The notes under the pieces are model-generated. The model did no database searches. It was not told the DNA's origin and was given only the letters and a program-made list of their open reading frames with translations. The position numbers and the translations under genes were made by a program. A DNA stretch of 5,484 nt. Origin: an uncultured Oscillospiraceae bacterium. GTDB taxonomy: Bacteria > Bacillota > Clostridia > Oscillospirales > Oscillospiraceae. The stretch is from contig CANRHF010000128.1 in assembly GCA_947630345.1 (NCBI GenBank), positions 1 to 5,484 on the forward strand. Reading direction: 5' to 3'. Positions 1 to 5,484 of this stretch are shown one piece after another. Numbering within the stretch: the stretch's first letter is position 1; the number at the start of each line of letters is the position of its first letter.

Positions 1-101
1 TTCTCCTCCGGCTCGTCGCCCTTCTTCTTTTTCTTCTTCTTGGTGTCGTCGCCGCTGAACGGGTAGATCTTCTTGATATTCTTGAGCGTTAATGTCGCCA
101 T
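1..101 (-). CDS. Sugar ABC importer ATP-binding protein, N-terminal fragment (MsmK/UgpC-like)
   Basis: Only the first 33 residues are inside the window; the gene runs off the left edge. It begins MATLTLKNIKKIYPFSGDD. The pattern xLxLKNIKKIYP is the first beta strand of MsmK/UgpC/MalK-type ATPases, cytoplasmic subunits that power carbohydrate ABC importers. In most relatives this strand is soon followed by a short turn and then the strand leading to Walker A. Here a hydrophilic insert starts instead: DDT, seven consecutive lysines (K21-K27), then GDEPEE. Walker A and the later motifs lie outside, so the assignment rests on the N-terminal pattern and context. The start at 101 is set by an AGGAGGT site seven bases upstream. 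It follows the GH32 gene by only 19 bases, so the two are very probably co-transcribed. Inferred role: energising uptake of fructose or fructo-oligosaccharides released outside the cell, though such ATPases often serve several importers. Confidence 0.72.
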   Translation of the reverse strand, partial: MATLTLKNIKKIYPFSGDDTKKKKKKKGDEPEE

Positions 102-108
102 ATCGCAT

Positions 109-115
109 ACCTCCT
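109..115 (-). promoter_or_regulatory. Ribosome binding site deciding the ABC ATPase start
   Basis: The minus strand reads AGGAGGT here, with seven bases before the ATG at 101. A second ATG at 108-106 directly abuts the site, is out of frame and would have no spacing, so the ATG at 101 is the start. The site fills most of the 19-base gap after the GH32 stop codon. Confidence 0.85.
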
Positions 116-120
116 AGAAG

Positions 121-2469
121 TTAATCAAAGATGGAGCCCATTGCCGCCACATACAGGCTCTCGATGGTTACCGTTCCCTGGGCGGCCAGGTCGATGCCAT
201 GGGAATCGGGCTCCTCGGTATAGGCCCGAATACTGATGGCCTTGTAGTCGTTGAAGAAGCCCTCCACCAGGGACCGGTCGATGTAGATCTCCATGGTGAG
301 CTTCCCGTCCTCCGTGGGCAGGGCCCCGGAGACGGCGCTGGCCTTGGCGCCCTCGCCCTTGTTCTCCGTGCGGCCGTTGATGGTCTGCCCGGCCACGTCG
401 TAGCGGAAGGTGGTGCAGTCCCACTTGCCGCCCTGCTTCATGTTGATGGAGAACTCCTGGGCCTGGCTCACATCCACCGTCAGGCGGATGTAGAGCATAT
501 CCTCATCCACCGCCGCCAGGGCCGCGTTGGCCTGGTCCAGCGTGAGATCCGTTTCATCGATGAGGACGGATTCCTCCAGGGTGTGCAGGGCCTCGATGGG
601 GGCCATTTTCAGGTCGCTGCCGTCGTCGGCCAGCCAGATCCGCCGGGCAAGCCCCACGGTGTGGGCCCAGCCGGAAGCGCCTTGCTCCGCCGCGCCCCGC
701 TGATCCTGCATGATGCTGAACATATAGATGTCGCCGCTGACCGGGTCCACCAGGCAGCTGGGGCCGGTGAACACATTGGCGCCGTAGTCCAGCAGATGGG
801 GCTCTCCCTGGAAGGCCTCGTCGGGGGTGAATTTGCCGGTTGCCAGGTCAAAATCGCCCAGCCAGTAGTAAACCTTGTTGTCCGCGATGCTGGCGGGAGC
901 CGGGGAAATGGAGAAGAAATACTTGGTGATGGTCCCCGCCTCGTTGGAGACCGGCAGCAGGATGGGCAGCTCCCAGCTGGTGCCGTAGAGGGCGGACTGG
1001 TTCTCCATCTCGTACACCGGGCCCCGGTACTGCCAGTTCATTTCCACCTGGCCGTCCTTGAGCTCCAGAGTGTCCGTGGTGTAGAGGAGGGCTGTTCCGC
1101 CCTGGGAGGAGCTGCTGCCGGAGCAGATCAGCATGCACCAGGTGTCCCCTTCCTTCCAGATGGAGGGGTCCCGGAATTCGCCCGCTCGGCCCTGGCCGGG
1201 CTGCTGGATGATGGCCAGATCGTCGCAGATGACCCAGTCCGTCAGCTCCGGGTCGGAAAGGTCCGCCGGATAGGCCACGCCGATGTTCTGATTGGAGATC
1301 AGGCCCTCCACATTCCGGAAGCCGTCGTTGCCGGCGGTGAAGAACAGCAGGGGCACCCCGTTTTGATCCAAAGTGGCGCCGCCGGACCAGACTCCGTCGG
1401 GGACCACCGTGCCTTCGGTGGGGGTGATGGCCTCTTTAATGGGCTTCCAGTTGACCATGTCGGTGCTGACCATGTGGCCCCAGCAGATATTGCGCCAGTA
1501 GGAGCCGGTCATATTGGCCTGGTAGAACAGGTGGTACATCCCGTTGTAGTACACCGGGGCGTGAGGCTCGTTCATCCAGAATTGGTAGGGGCCGCCGTGG
1601 AACTGGGGCCGGGTGTAGTCGCCGGTGAGGATGTTCTGGAGCCAGATCTCCGAAAATTCAATCTCAGGCACGGTGACGCTTTCATAATACGCGCCGATCT
1701 CCTCGGTGGAGAGGGCGGCGGAGTAGATCTTCAGCTCGTCGATGTAGCCGCTGGCCACGTTCAGAAAGCCCGCCGTCAGCCGCTCCCCCTCCAGGTTCCG
1801 GCCCACGGTCAGGCCCTTGGCGGTGGCGCCCACGATCTCAGCGTCCACGGAGCGGGAGGCCACCAGCTCCCCGTTCAGGTAGAGGCACATCTCCCCGGCT
1901 TTAGAATCATAGGTGGCGGTGACCAGGTTCCACTGGTATTTTTGCAGGTTGTCCCCGTTGGACCAGACGGTGAGCCACTCGTCGCCGGTGCCCACCTGGA
2001 AGCTGAGACGGCCGAAGCGCTCATAGCCCAGCAGCACGCCCTTGCAGGCCTCCTTGTCGCACTGGCTGACGATGCCGGTGAGGCAGTCCGTGCCGTTGTC
2101 GGCGGCGCTGGGATCGTCCCATTCAAAGGTCCGGGGGGCGATCCAGACCTGAATGGTCAGGGCGGGGCCCTCCAGGGTCACGTCATTACGCTTGTAGGAC
2201 AGGTAGGTGCTGCTGCCGTCTAACAGCAGGCAGCCGCCCTGGATGCCCGTCTTCCGCCACTGGGGGTCCTGGTTTTCCATATAGGCGGCATGGGCAAATT
2301 CATAGTTGAGATCGGTGTCGGGAAGGTGCCCGGAGCTGTCCTTCATGGTCAGGCCGCTGCCCTCGTCAAAGGACAGGTGGAGCAGCAGGTCCTTGCTGTG
2401 GCTGTCGCCGCTGCAGGCGGTGAGCAGCAGGCACAAAAGCAGCACCGGGACGATCCATTTGAATTTCAT
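121..2469 (-). CDS. LamG-GH32 lipoprotein, predicted surface fructan hydrolase (levanase/inulinase type)
   Basis: Predicted extracellular fructosidase of glycoside hydrolase family 32, anchored to the membrane by lipid. Signal peptide residues 1-18 with lipobox LTAC and Cys19. Residues about 27-263 form a LamG/concanavalin-like domain, opening LLLHLSFDEGSG and closing GYIDELKIYSAALSTEEI. Residues about 288-615 are the GH32 beta-propeller: FWMNEPHAPVYYNGMYHLFYQ region (298-317), WGHMVSTDMVNW (330-341), WSGG (361-364), FRDP (432-435, Asp434 is the expected transition-state stabiliser) and WELP (499-502, Glu500 the expected acid/base). Residues about 625-775 are the GH32 C-terminal sandwich with IDRSLVEGFFND (730-741). 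Oddity: the family nucleophile Asp of WMNDPNG is Glu301 here (codon GAG at 1567-1569), and the next residues are His-Ala instead of Asn-Gly. The Cys usual in the acid/base motif is Leu501. The start has AAAGGAGG five bases upstream (2475-2482). It is second in the operon after the modular binding lipoprotein. Linkage preference (levan or inulin, endo or exo) cannot be read from sequence; because of the Glu, altered or weakened activity is possible. Confidence 0.9.
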   Translation of the reverse strand: MKFKWIVPVLLLCLLLTACSGDSHSKDLLLHLSFDEGSGLTMKDSSGHLPDTDLNYEFAHAAYMENQDPQWRKTGIQGGCLLLDGSSTYLSYKRNDVTLEGPALTIQVWIAPRTFEWDDPSAADNGTDCLTGIVSQCDKEACKGVLLGYERFGRLSFQVGTGDEWLTVWSNGDNLQKYQWNLVTATYDSKAGEMCLYLNGELVASRSVDAEIVGATAKGLTVGRNLEGERLTAGFLNVASGYIDELKIYSAALSTEEIGAYYESVTVPEIEFSEIWLQNILTGDYTRPQFHGGPYQFWMNEPHAPVYYNGMYHLFYQANMTGSYWRNICWGHMVSTDMVNWKPIKEAITPTEGTVVPDGVWSGGATLDQNGVPLLFFTAGNDGFRNVEGLISNQNIGVAYPADLSDPELTDWVICDDLAIIQQPGQGRAGEFRDPSIWKEGDTWCMLICSGSSSSQGGTALLYTTDTLELKDGQVEMNWQYRGPVYEMENQSALYGTSWELPILLPVSNEAGTITKYFFSISPAPASIADNKVYYWLGDFDLATGKFTPDEAFQGEPHLLDYGANVFTGPSCLVDPVSGDIYMFSIMQDQRGAAEQGASGWAHTVGLARRIWLADDGSDLKMAPIEALHTLEESVLIDETDLTLDQANAALAAVDEDMLYIRLTVDVSQAQEFSINMKQGGKWDCTTFRYDVAGQTINGRTENKGEGAKASAVSGALPTEDGKLTMEIYIDRSLVEGFFNDYKAISIRAYTEEPDSHGIDLAAQGTVTIESLYVAAMGSIFD

Positions 2470-2489
2470 AGCGGCCTCCTTTGGGTGTG

Positions 2490-2517
2490 GCCTGCCGGGC
2501 GGAAATGCCCGGCAGGC
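2490..2517 (-). other. Intercistronic stem-loop between binding lipoprotein and GH32 genes
   Basis: Perfect 11-bp inverted repeat: arms GCCTGCCGGGC (2490-2500) and GCCCGGCAGGC (2507-2517) around a 6-base loop. It begins seven bases after the stop codon of the upstream lipoprotein gene and ends seven bases before the GH32 ribosome site. No T-run follows on the minus strand (next bases CACACCC), so a classical intrinsic terminator is unlikely. An mRNA-stabilising or processing hairpin, or a weak attenuator that leaves less GH32 than binding protein, fits better. Confidence 0.7.
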
Positions 2518-2524
2518 GGGAAGA

Positions 2525-4711
2525 TCATTGCTTCACGTTTTCCGCCAGCACCCAGGGGATCTGCGTCTCGGCGGCGGGAACGTCGGCGGTGGCGCCGTCC
2601 ATGACGGTGTCGGCCTGGGCCGCGTAGTCGGGGGCGGTCTCGTAGTAGGTCACGACCTCGTCAAAGAAGGCGTGGGCCCAGCCCTCGGCCTGCTCGTCGG
2701 CCAGGACCAGGTAGAGCTCCTGGCCCACATAGTCGCTCAGGTCCATGACGTAGGTGGCCATGTCGGCCCAGGAGCCGCCTTGGGCGACGAAGGGGAAGTT
2801 GGCGTCGTTGAACCGGGTCTGCTTATAGTAGGCGATCTCGGTGCCGTCGGCGGTGTAGACATGGACCGCGGCGGCATGGCCGCCCATCCGGACGGAGATG
2901 AAGCCGGAGCCTGCCAGGGTGAAGATGGTGGACTGGACGGCCCAGGTGGCGCCCTCCTCCAGACCGTTGTTCCAGCCGTCCAGGTGATAGGAGCCGGCCT
3001 GGTTATAGGGCAGGCCCTCGCCCCAGTAGCTCTCGGCGCTGATGACGCCGGCAGCCTGGCCCTCCACCACGCTCCAGCCGTCGGTCAGGACGGTCCAGCC
3101 GGCCAGGTTGCCGGACTCGAAGCCGGGGTTGGCCACGCTGTTGTGATCCGCCATGGCCACTACGGTGAAGCTGGCCTCGGCGGTCTTGCCCTCGTAGGAG
3201 GCCTGGTAGGTCACCTGGTAGAAGCCGGGGACGCTCATGTCGAAGGCGTCGAAGCCCTCGGTACTCTCGGTCCCGTCATAGGTCACCTTGGTGACGGCGA
3301 TATCCGTGACGGCCTCGCCGCCGAAGGAGGCGGCGGCGTCCGCCAGGTATGCGGTCAGATCCACGGCGCCGCAGTCCACCACCTGGTTGGAAGCGTAGGC
3401 GGTGAAGGCCAGGGAGTTCAGGGGCACGGGATAGGGATAATTATTATAGTAGTTCAGCAGGGAGGCCAGGTCGTCGTAGGAGGCGGAGGTGTAGGTCTCG
3501 TTCTGGATTTTCTCCAGCTGGGCCACTTCCAGCTCCGCCACCTGGTCGGCGGTGAGGGAGACCTGGAAATCGTCCACGTTGATGAAGGCGAAGCCGCCGC
3601 TGCTGCCGTCGTTGCAGTCCACGACCTTCAGGTAGACCACCTTGCCCACATAGTCCCGGGCGTCCATGTACACCCGCAGCAGGGTCAGGGCCAGGGCCGG
3701 GTCGGAGAAGTAGTCGTTGGTGACCTTGATAAGCTCCTCGTCCGTGGAGGCGTCGCACAGGGCAACATAGGAGCCGCCGTTGCCGGCGCCGATCATGAAG
3801 GAGATGTACCCGTCGCCGCCCAGGGTGAATTTGGTGGAGCGGATGGCGCCGGTGAGGCTCTCCATGACGGCGCCGTTGTTGTTGCCGTCCAGGTAGTACT
3901 CGCCCTCGCCGTAAACGGAGCGGTCGTCCCAGTAGTACTGGCTGGTGGAGGTCACATTGGCAACGGTCAGGGCCGTACCCTCCAGGATCTTCCAGCCGGT
4001 GAAATCGCCGGTCTCAAAGCCGGGATTCGCGATGGTGTTGGAGGTCTCGTCCTCCTCGAAGGGCTTCTCGCCGTAGTCGGCGATCTGCCGGTCGTGCTCG
4101 GCCTGGGCCGCCGCCACCTCCTCGTCGGAGGCGCAGACGTGGAAGGCGTCCACGTTCACATAGGAAAGGTCCGTGCCGTCGTCATTGTCGGTGATGACGA
4201 TATAGATGCTCTTGCCGATATAGGCGGACAGGTCCACCACCTTGGTGATCAGATGCTCGGTGATGTACACGCCGTCGCAGTCGTCGTTGGTCACATGGGC
4301 CAGGGGCGTGTCGCCACCCACCTCGAAAAATTCCACATAGACCTTCTCGGTGTTCTTGCCGGCGCCCATTTTAAAGGTAATAAAACCGTTGCCGCCCAGC
4401 TTGAAGGGGTCGGAGGTCAGGGTGCCCCGCATGGGCGGGTTGCCGCCAGCGGTACCGGCAAAATAATAGTCGCCGGACTTTTCCATGGGCACGCCCTTGA
4501 TCTTCTCCTCGTTGGTCACGCCCCGGAAGTTAAAGGCCGCGTCCTCCCGGGTCCAGCCCACCCACTTGTTGTCGCTCACTTCCTCGAAGTCGCCGTTGAC
4601 GATGTCCTCCGCCACTTCGGGCTGGTCGTCCTGAGGACCGCAGGCAGCAAGAGAAAGGGCCATGCACAGTGCCAGCAGACCGCTGAGCAGCCGTTTGAAG
4701 GTGCTTTTCAT
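2525..4711 (-). CDS. Three-module carbohydrate-binding lipoprotein, predicted surface fructan-binding protein
   Basis: A 728-residue lipoprotein: signal peptide MKSTFKRLLSGLLALCMALS, lipobox LAAC with Cys24. No catalytic domain is visible. Three related modules occur at about 37-192, 227-384 and 526-690. Each opens with a (I/V)xNxxFE...GW strand (VNGDFE, ANPGFETGDFTGW, ANPGFESGNLAGW), continues with G-x-Y-x-(F/L)-x-G, then TxFxLgGxGfIsFxMG, then a V(V/M)DLSxYxGxxxYixxxD strand and ends in (F/V)xxVdxFxV or FFDEVV. I recall this jelly-roll type module at the N-terminus of bacterial GH32 levanases and inulinases, which suggests fructan binding; no family number can be assigned by eye. An Ig-like domain (about 431-520) and a helical linker (385-425) separate modules 2 and 3. 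There is no LPXTG or C-terminal membrane segment. I chose the ATG at 4711 because it gives a complete lipoprotein signal and has AAGGAGG upstream; the frame stays open to 4789. First gene of the operon, directly downstream of the promoter, followed by the GH32 enzyme. Inferred role: holding polymer near the enzyme. An ABC solute-binding role is less likely because no periplasmic-binding fold is seen. Confidence 0.85.
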   Translation of the reverse strand: MKSTFKRLLSGLLALCMALSLAACGPQDDQPEVAEDIVNGDFEEVSDNKWVGWTREDAAFNFRGVTNEEKIKGVPMEKSGDYYFAGTAGGNPPMRGTLTSDPFKLGGNGFITFKMGAGKNTEKVYVEFFEVGGDTPLAHVTNDDCDGVYITEHLITKVVDLSAYIGKSIYIVITDNDDGTDLSYVNVDAFHVCASDEEVAAAQAEHDRQIADYGEKPFEEDETSNTIANPGFETGDFTGWKILEGTALTVANVTSTSQYYWDDRSVYGEGEYYLDGNNNGAVMESLTGAIRSTKFTLGGDGYISFMIGAGNGGSYVALCDASTDEELIKVTNDYFSDPALALTLLRVYMDARDYVGKVVYLKVVDCNDGSSGGFAFINVDDFQVSLTADQVAELEVAQLEKIQNETYTSASYDDLASLLNYYNNYPYPVPLNSLAFTAYASNQVVDCGAVDLTAYLADAAASFGGEAVTDIAVTKVTYDGTESTEGFDAFDMSVPGFYQVTYQASYEGKTAEASFTVVAMADHNSVANPGFESGNLAGWTVLTDGWSVVEGQAAGVISAESYWGEGLPYNQAGSYHLDGWNNGLEEGATWAVQSTIFTLAGSGFISVRMGGHAAAVHVYTADGTEIAYYKQTRFNDANFPFVAQGGSWADMATYVMDLSDYVGQELYLVLADEQAEGWAHAFFDEVVTYYETAPDYAAQADTVMDGATADVPAAETQIPWVLAENVKQ
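2642..4603 (-). repeat. Three diverged copies of a levanase-associated binding module
   Basis: Protein-level repeats: module 1 at 4603-4136, module 2 at 4033-3560, module 3 at 3136-2642. Aligned landmarks are IVNGDFE / IANPGFETG / VANPGFESG at the start, YYFAGTAGG / YYLDGNNNG / YHLDGWNNG about 45 residues on, FKLGGNGFITFKMGAG / FTLGGDGYISFMIGAG / FTLAGSGFISVRMGGH in the middle, and DLSAYIGKSIYIVITD / DARDYVGKVVYLKVVD / DLSDYVGQELYLVLAD near the end. The copies are diverged enough to be old duplications or separate acquisitions. DNA-level repeats are short and scattered. Confidence 0.85.
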
Positions 4712-4722
4712 AGTTGCTTTTT

Positions 4723-4729
4723 CCTCCTT
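4723..4729 (-). promoter_or_regulatory. Ribosome binding site deciding the lipoprotein start
   Basis: The minus strand reads AAGGAGG, 11 bases before the ATG at 4711. Spacing is at the long end of normal. No such site precedes the in-frame ATGs further upstream, so this supports the 728-residue form. Confidence 0.8.
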
Positions 4730-4774
4730 GAATGGTTGAGTGAAATTGGTTTGCTTGGTGGTTTGTTCATAAAA

Positions 4775-4786
4775 ATATCGTTTCAC
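4775..4786 (-). promoter_or_regulatory. Candidate operator, promoter-proximal copy of GTGAAACGATAT
   Basis: GTGAAACGATAT on the minus strand, about 10-20 bases downstream of the predicted transcription start. The identical 12-mer occurs in inverse orientation at 4914-4925. It overlaps a small dyad, TCACC-N6-GGTGA (4783-4798), that sits over the predicted start site. TGAAACG resembles half-sites bound by LacI-family sugar regulators, which usually have a central CG; that identity is inference and no regulator gene is in view. Confidence 0.42.
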
Positions 4787-4802
4787 CATTTAAGGTGATT
4801 TT

Positions 4803-4831
4803 AGTATAAAATTTCTGCCGACTGTTGTCAA
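4803..4831 (-). promoter_or_regulatory. Sigma-A type promoter of the lipoprotein-GH32-ATPase operon
   Basis: On the minus strand, -35 TTGACA (4831-4826, full consensus), a 17-base spacer and -10 TATACT (4808-4803, five of six). An AT-rich tract lies just upstream of the -35 (about 4832-4848), as in UP elements. Predicted start near 4796, giving a leader of about 85 bases before the ATG at 4711. It is the only strong promoter-like pair I find in the gap between the kinase and the lipoprotein. Confidence 0.85.
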
Positions 4832-4913
4832 GAAGAAAATTATAAATCCTAGAAATTCCGCACATAGCCCAAAAATCAGGGCTTCAATTTGTATAACATT
4901 TCTCTCCTTGTCC

Positions 4914-4925
4914 GTGAAACGATAT
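4914..4925 (+). promoter_or_regulatory. Candidate operator, promoter-distal copy of GTGAAACGATAT
   Basis: Plus-strand GTGAAACGATAT, exact inverse of the copy at 4775-4786 and 139 bp from it centre to centre, placed about 120 bases upstream of the predicted start. It is followed by ACGATAA, so ACGATAT and ACGATAA form a 7-base tandem repeat (4919-4932). A pair of sites either side of a promoter at this distance is typical of looping repression, but function is inferred. Confidence 0.4.
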
Positions 4926-4942
4926 ACGATAAGGGCCGCAAA

Positions 4943-4977
4943 ATTCCCCCGGCGGCCGGAAAGACCGCCGGGGGAAT
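4943..4977 (-). terminator. Intrinsic terminator after the fructokinase gene
   Basis: Perfect 13-bp inverted repeat, ATTCCCCCGGCGG (4943-4955) and CCGCCGGGGGAAT (4965-4977), with a 9-base loop. It begins 14 bases beyond the kinase stop. On the minus strand the stem runs into TTTT and then GCGG, so the T-run is short, but the stem is very GC-rich. It separates the kinase transcript from the next promoter. Confidence 0.8.
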
Positions 4978-4991
4978 CGGAAAAAGAAACC

Positions 4992-5484
4992 TTATTCCAG
5001 CTCCTCCAGGGAGGGCATGGCGGGGATTGCGCCATGGCGGCTGGTGGTGACGCTGGCGGCCCGGTTGGCAAAGGCCCCGATCTCCTCCAGCGCCGGTACC
5101 GTCAGCCCCTCCAGGTCGGGGAACCGGGCGATCTTGGAAAGGGCCGCGCCGAAGAAGGTGTCCCCGGCGCCGTTGGTGTCTCCCACCACGCACCGGACCC
5201 CCGGCACCTTGCCGGTCCGGCCCTGGAAGCGGTAGAAGGCCCCGTCAGGCCCCAGAGTCACGAAAATCAGCCGGACGCCCAGCTGCTCCAGGGCTGCGGT
5301 GCCCGCCTCCAGATCCTCCGTGCCCGTGAGCAGGGGCAGCTCCTCCTCGGAGACCTTCAAAATGTCCACCATGGGCAGGGGGGCCTTCATCCATTCCACA
5401 GCGGTGGCCCGGTCCGGCCAGAGGCTCTCCCGGTAGTTGGGGTCGTAGCTGATCAGGGCCCCGGCGGCCTTGCCCATTTTGGCG
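4992..5484 (-). CDS. PfkB-family fructokinase, C-terminal part
   Basis: The gene enters from the right edge; about 163 C-terminal residues are visible out of a usual 310-330. PfkB/ribokinase-fold sugar kinases transfer phosphate from ATP to a sugar in the cytoplasm. Visible landmarks in order: AGALISYDPNYRESLW (start of the visible part), the VDILKVSEEELPLLTG helix, the strand VRLIFVTLGPDGAFYR, and the second PfkB signature GDTNGAGDTFFGAAL, whose GAGD carries the anion hole and catalytic Asp (codon 5162-5160). The SYDPNYR and KVSEEEL patterns are those of bacterial fructokinases rather than ribokinases or 1-phosphofructokinases, and the fructan context agrees. The ATG at 5477 is internal: the frame stays open to the edge (AKMGKAAG) and a start there would remove the sugar-binding half. 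It ends 14 bases before a strong terminator, so it is the last gene of its own transcript. Fructose 6-phosphate is the expected product. Confidence 0.88.
   Translation of the reverse strand, partial: AKMGKAAGALISYDPNYRESLWPDRATAVEWMKAPLPMVDILKVSEEELPLLTGTEDLEAGTAALEQLGVRLIFVTLGPDGAFYRFQGRTGKVPGVRCVVGDTNGAGDTFFGAALSKIARFPDLEGLTVPALEEIGAFANRAASVTTSRHGAIPAMPSLEELE

Noticed and set aside
199..2223. Plus-strand open frame of 674 codons opposite the GH32 gene
   Set aside because: It is antisense to a gene with clear domains and motifs. The product is a low-complexity Gly/Val/Ala/His/Leu-rich string with no recognisable fold, as expected opposite GC-rich codons.
4712..4789. N-terminal extension of the lipoprotein starting at ATG 4789
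   Set aside because: It would put 26 polar residues before a complete lipoprotein signal, has no ribosome site, and starts only about seven bases from the predicted transcription start.
2306..4798. Plus-strand open frame of 830 codons opposite the binding lipoprotein gene
   Set aside because: Same shadow composition, rich in VVGGGH-type runs, with no ribosome site or domain. It also crosses the intercistronic hairpin and ends in the opposite promoter region.
4866..4883. AGCCC-N8-GGGCT hairpin on the minus strand
   Set aside because: Only a 5-bp stem, upstream of the promoter, with no T-run after it. Too weak to call a terminator or attenuator.
4876..4899. Seven-codon open frame MLYKLKP with AAGGAG upstream, a possible leader peptide
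   Set aside because: It lies upstream of the operon promoter and downstream of the kinase terminator, with no promoter of its own that I can see. The spacing of four bases is short, so it is probably chance.
4775..4925. Miniature inverted-repeat transposable element with 12-bp ends
   Set aside because: The inverted ends are real, but I see no target-site duplication next to them and the interior holds the operon promoter, so an operator pair is the simpler reading.
4914..4927. Catabolite (cre) site for CcpA
   Set aside because: The core TGAAACG is one base shorter than the TGNAANCG pattern and the second half does not match.
4992..5477. Complete 161-residue kinase starting at ATG 5477
   Set aside because: The frame continues past this Met to the window edge, and PfkB kinases are about twice this length, so it is an internal codon of a truncated gene.

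Overview
The window is a GC-rich stretch in which every supported gene lies on the minus strand, so it reads from right to left. Lipoprotein signal peptides with no outer-membrane type features, strong AGGAGG ribosome sites, a sigma-A type promoter and an MsmK/UgpC-like ABC ATPase suggest a GC-rich, low-outer-membrane Firmicute. A gut clostridium of the Oscillospiraceae type is my best guess, but that is inference and not a placement.

Layout in transcription order. (1) 5484-4992: C-terminal part of a PfkB-family fructokinase, ended by a perfect 13-bp stem terminator (4943-4977). (2) 4942-4712: AT-rich regulatory region with one near-consensus promoter (TTGACA, 17-bp spacer, TATACT) flanked by two inverted copies of GTGAAACGATAT, a candidate operator pair. 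(3) 4711-2525: a 728-residue lipoprotein with no catalytic domain, built from three related beta-sandwich modules of the kind found attached to levanases and inulinases, plus an Ig-like spacer. (4) 2524-2470: intercistronic stem-loop. (5) 2469-121: a 782-residue lipoprotein with an N-terminal LamG domain and a GH32 fructan-hydrolase domain. (6) 101-1: the first 33 residues of an ABC sugar-importer ATPase with an unusual poly-lysine insert.

Read together this is a Gram-positive fructan utilisation locus. A surface protein holds the polymer, a surface GH32 enzyme cuts it, an ABC importer (only its ATPase start is visible) brings in fructose or short oligosaccharides, and a cytosolic fructokinase phosphorylates fructose. 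The most unusual points are the Glu in place of the catalytic Asp nucleophile in the GH32 WMNDPNG motif, the stand-alone three-module binding lipoprotein that heads the operon, and the symmetrical repeat pair around its promoter. Permeases, a solute-binding protein and a regulator are not in the window.
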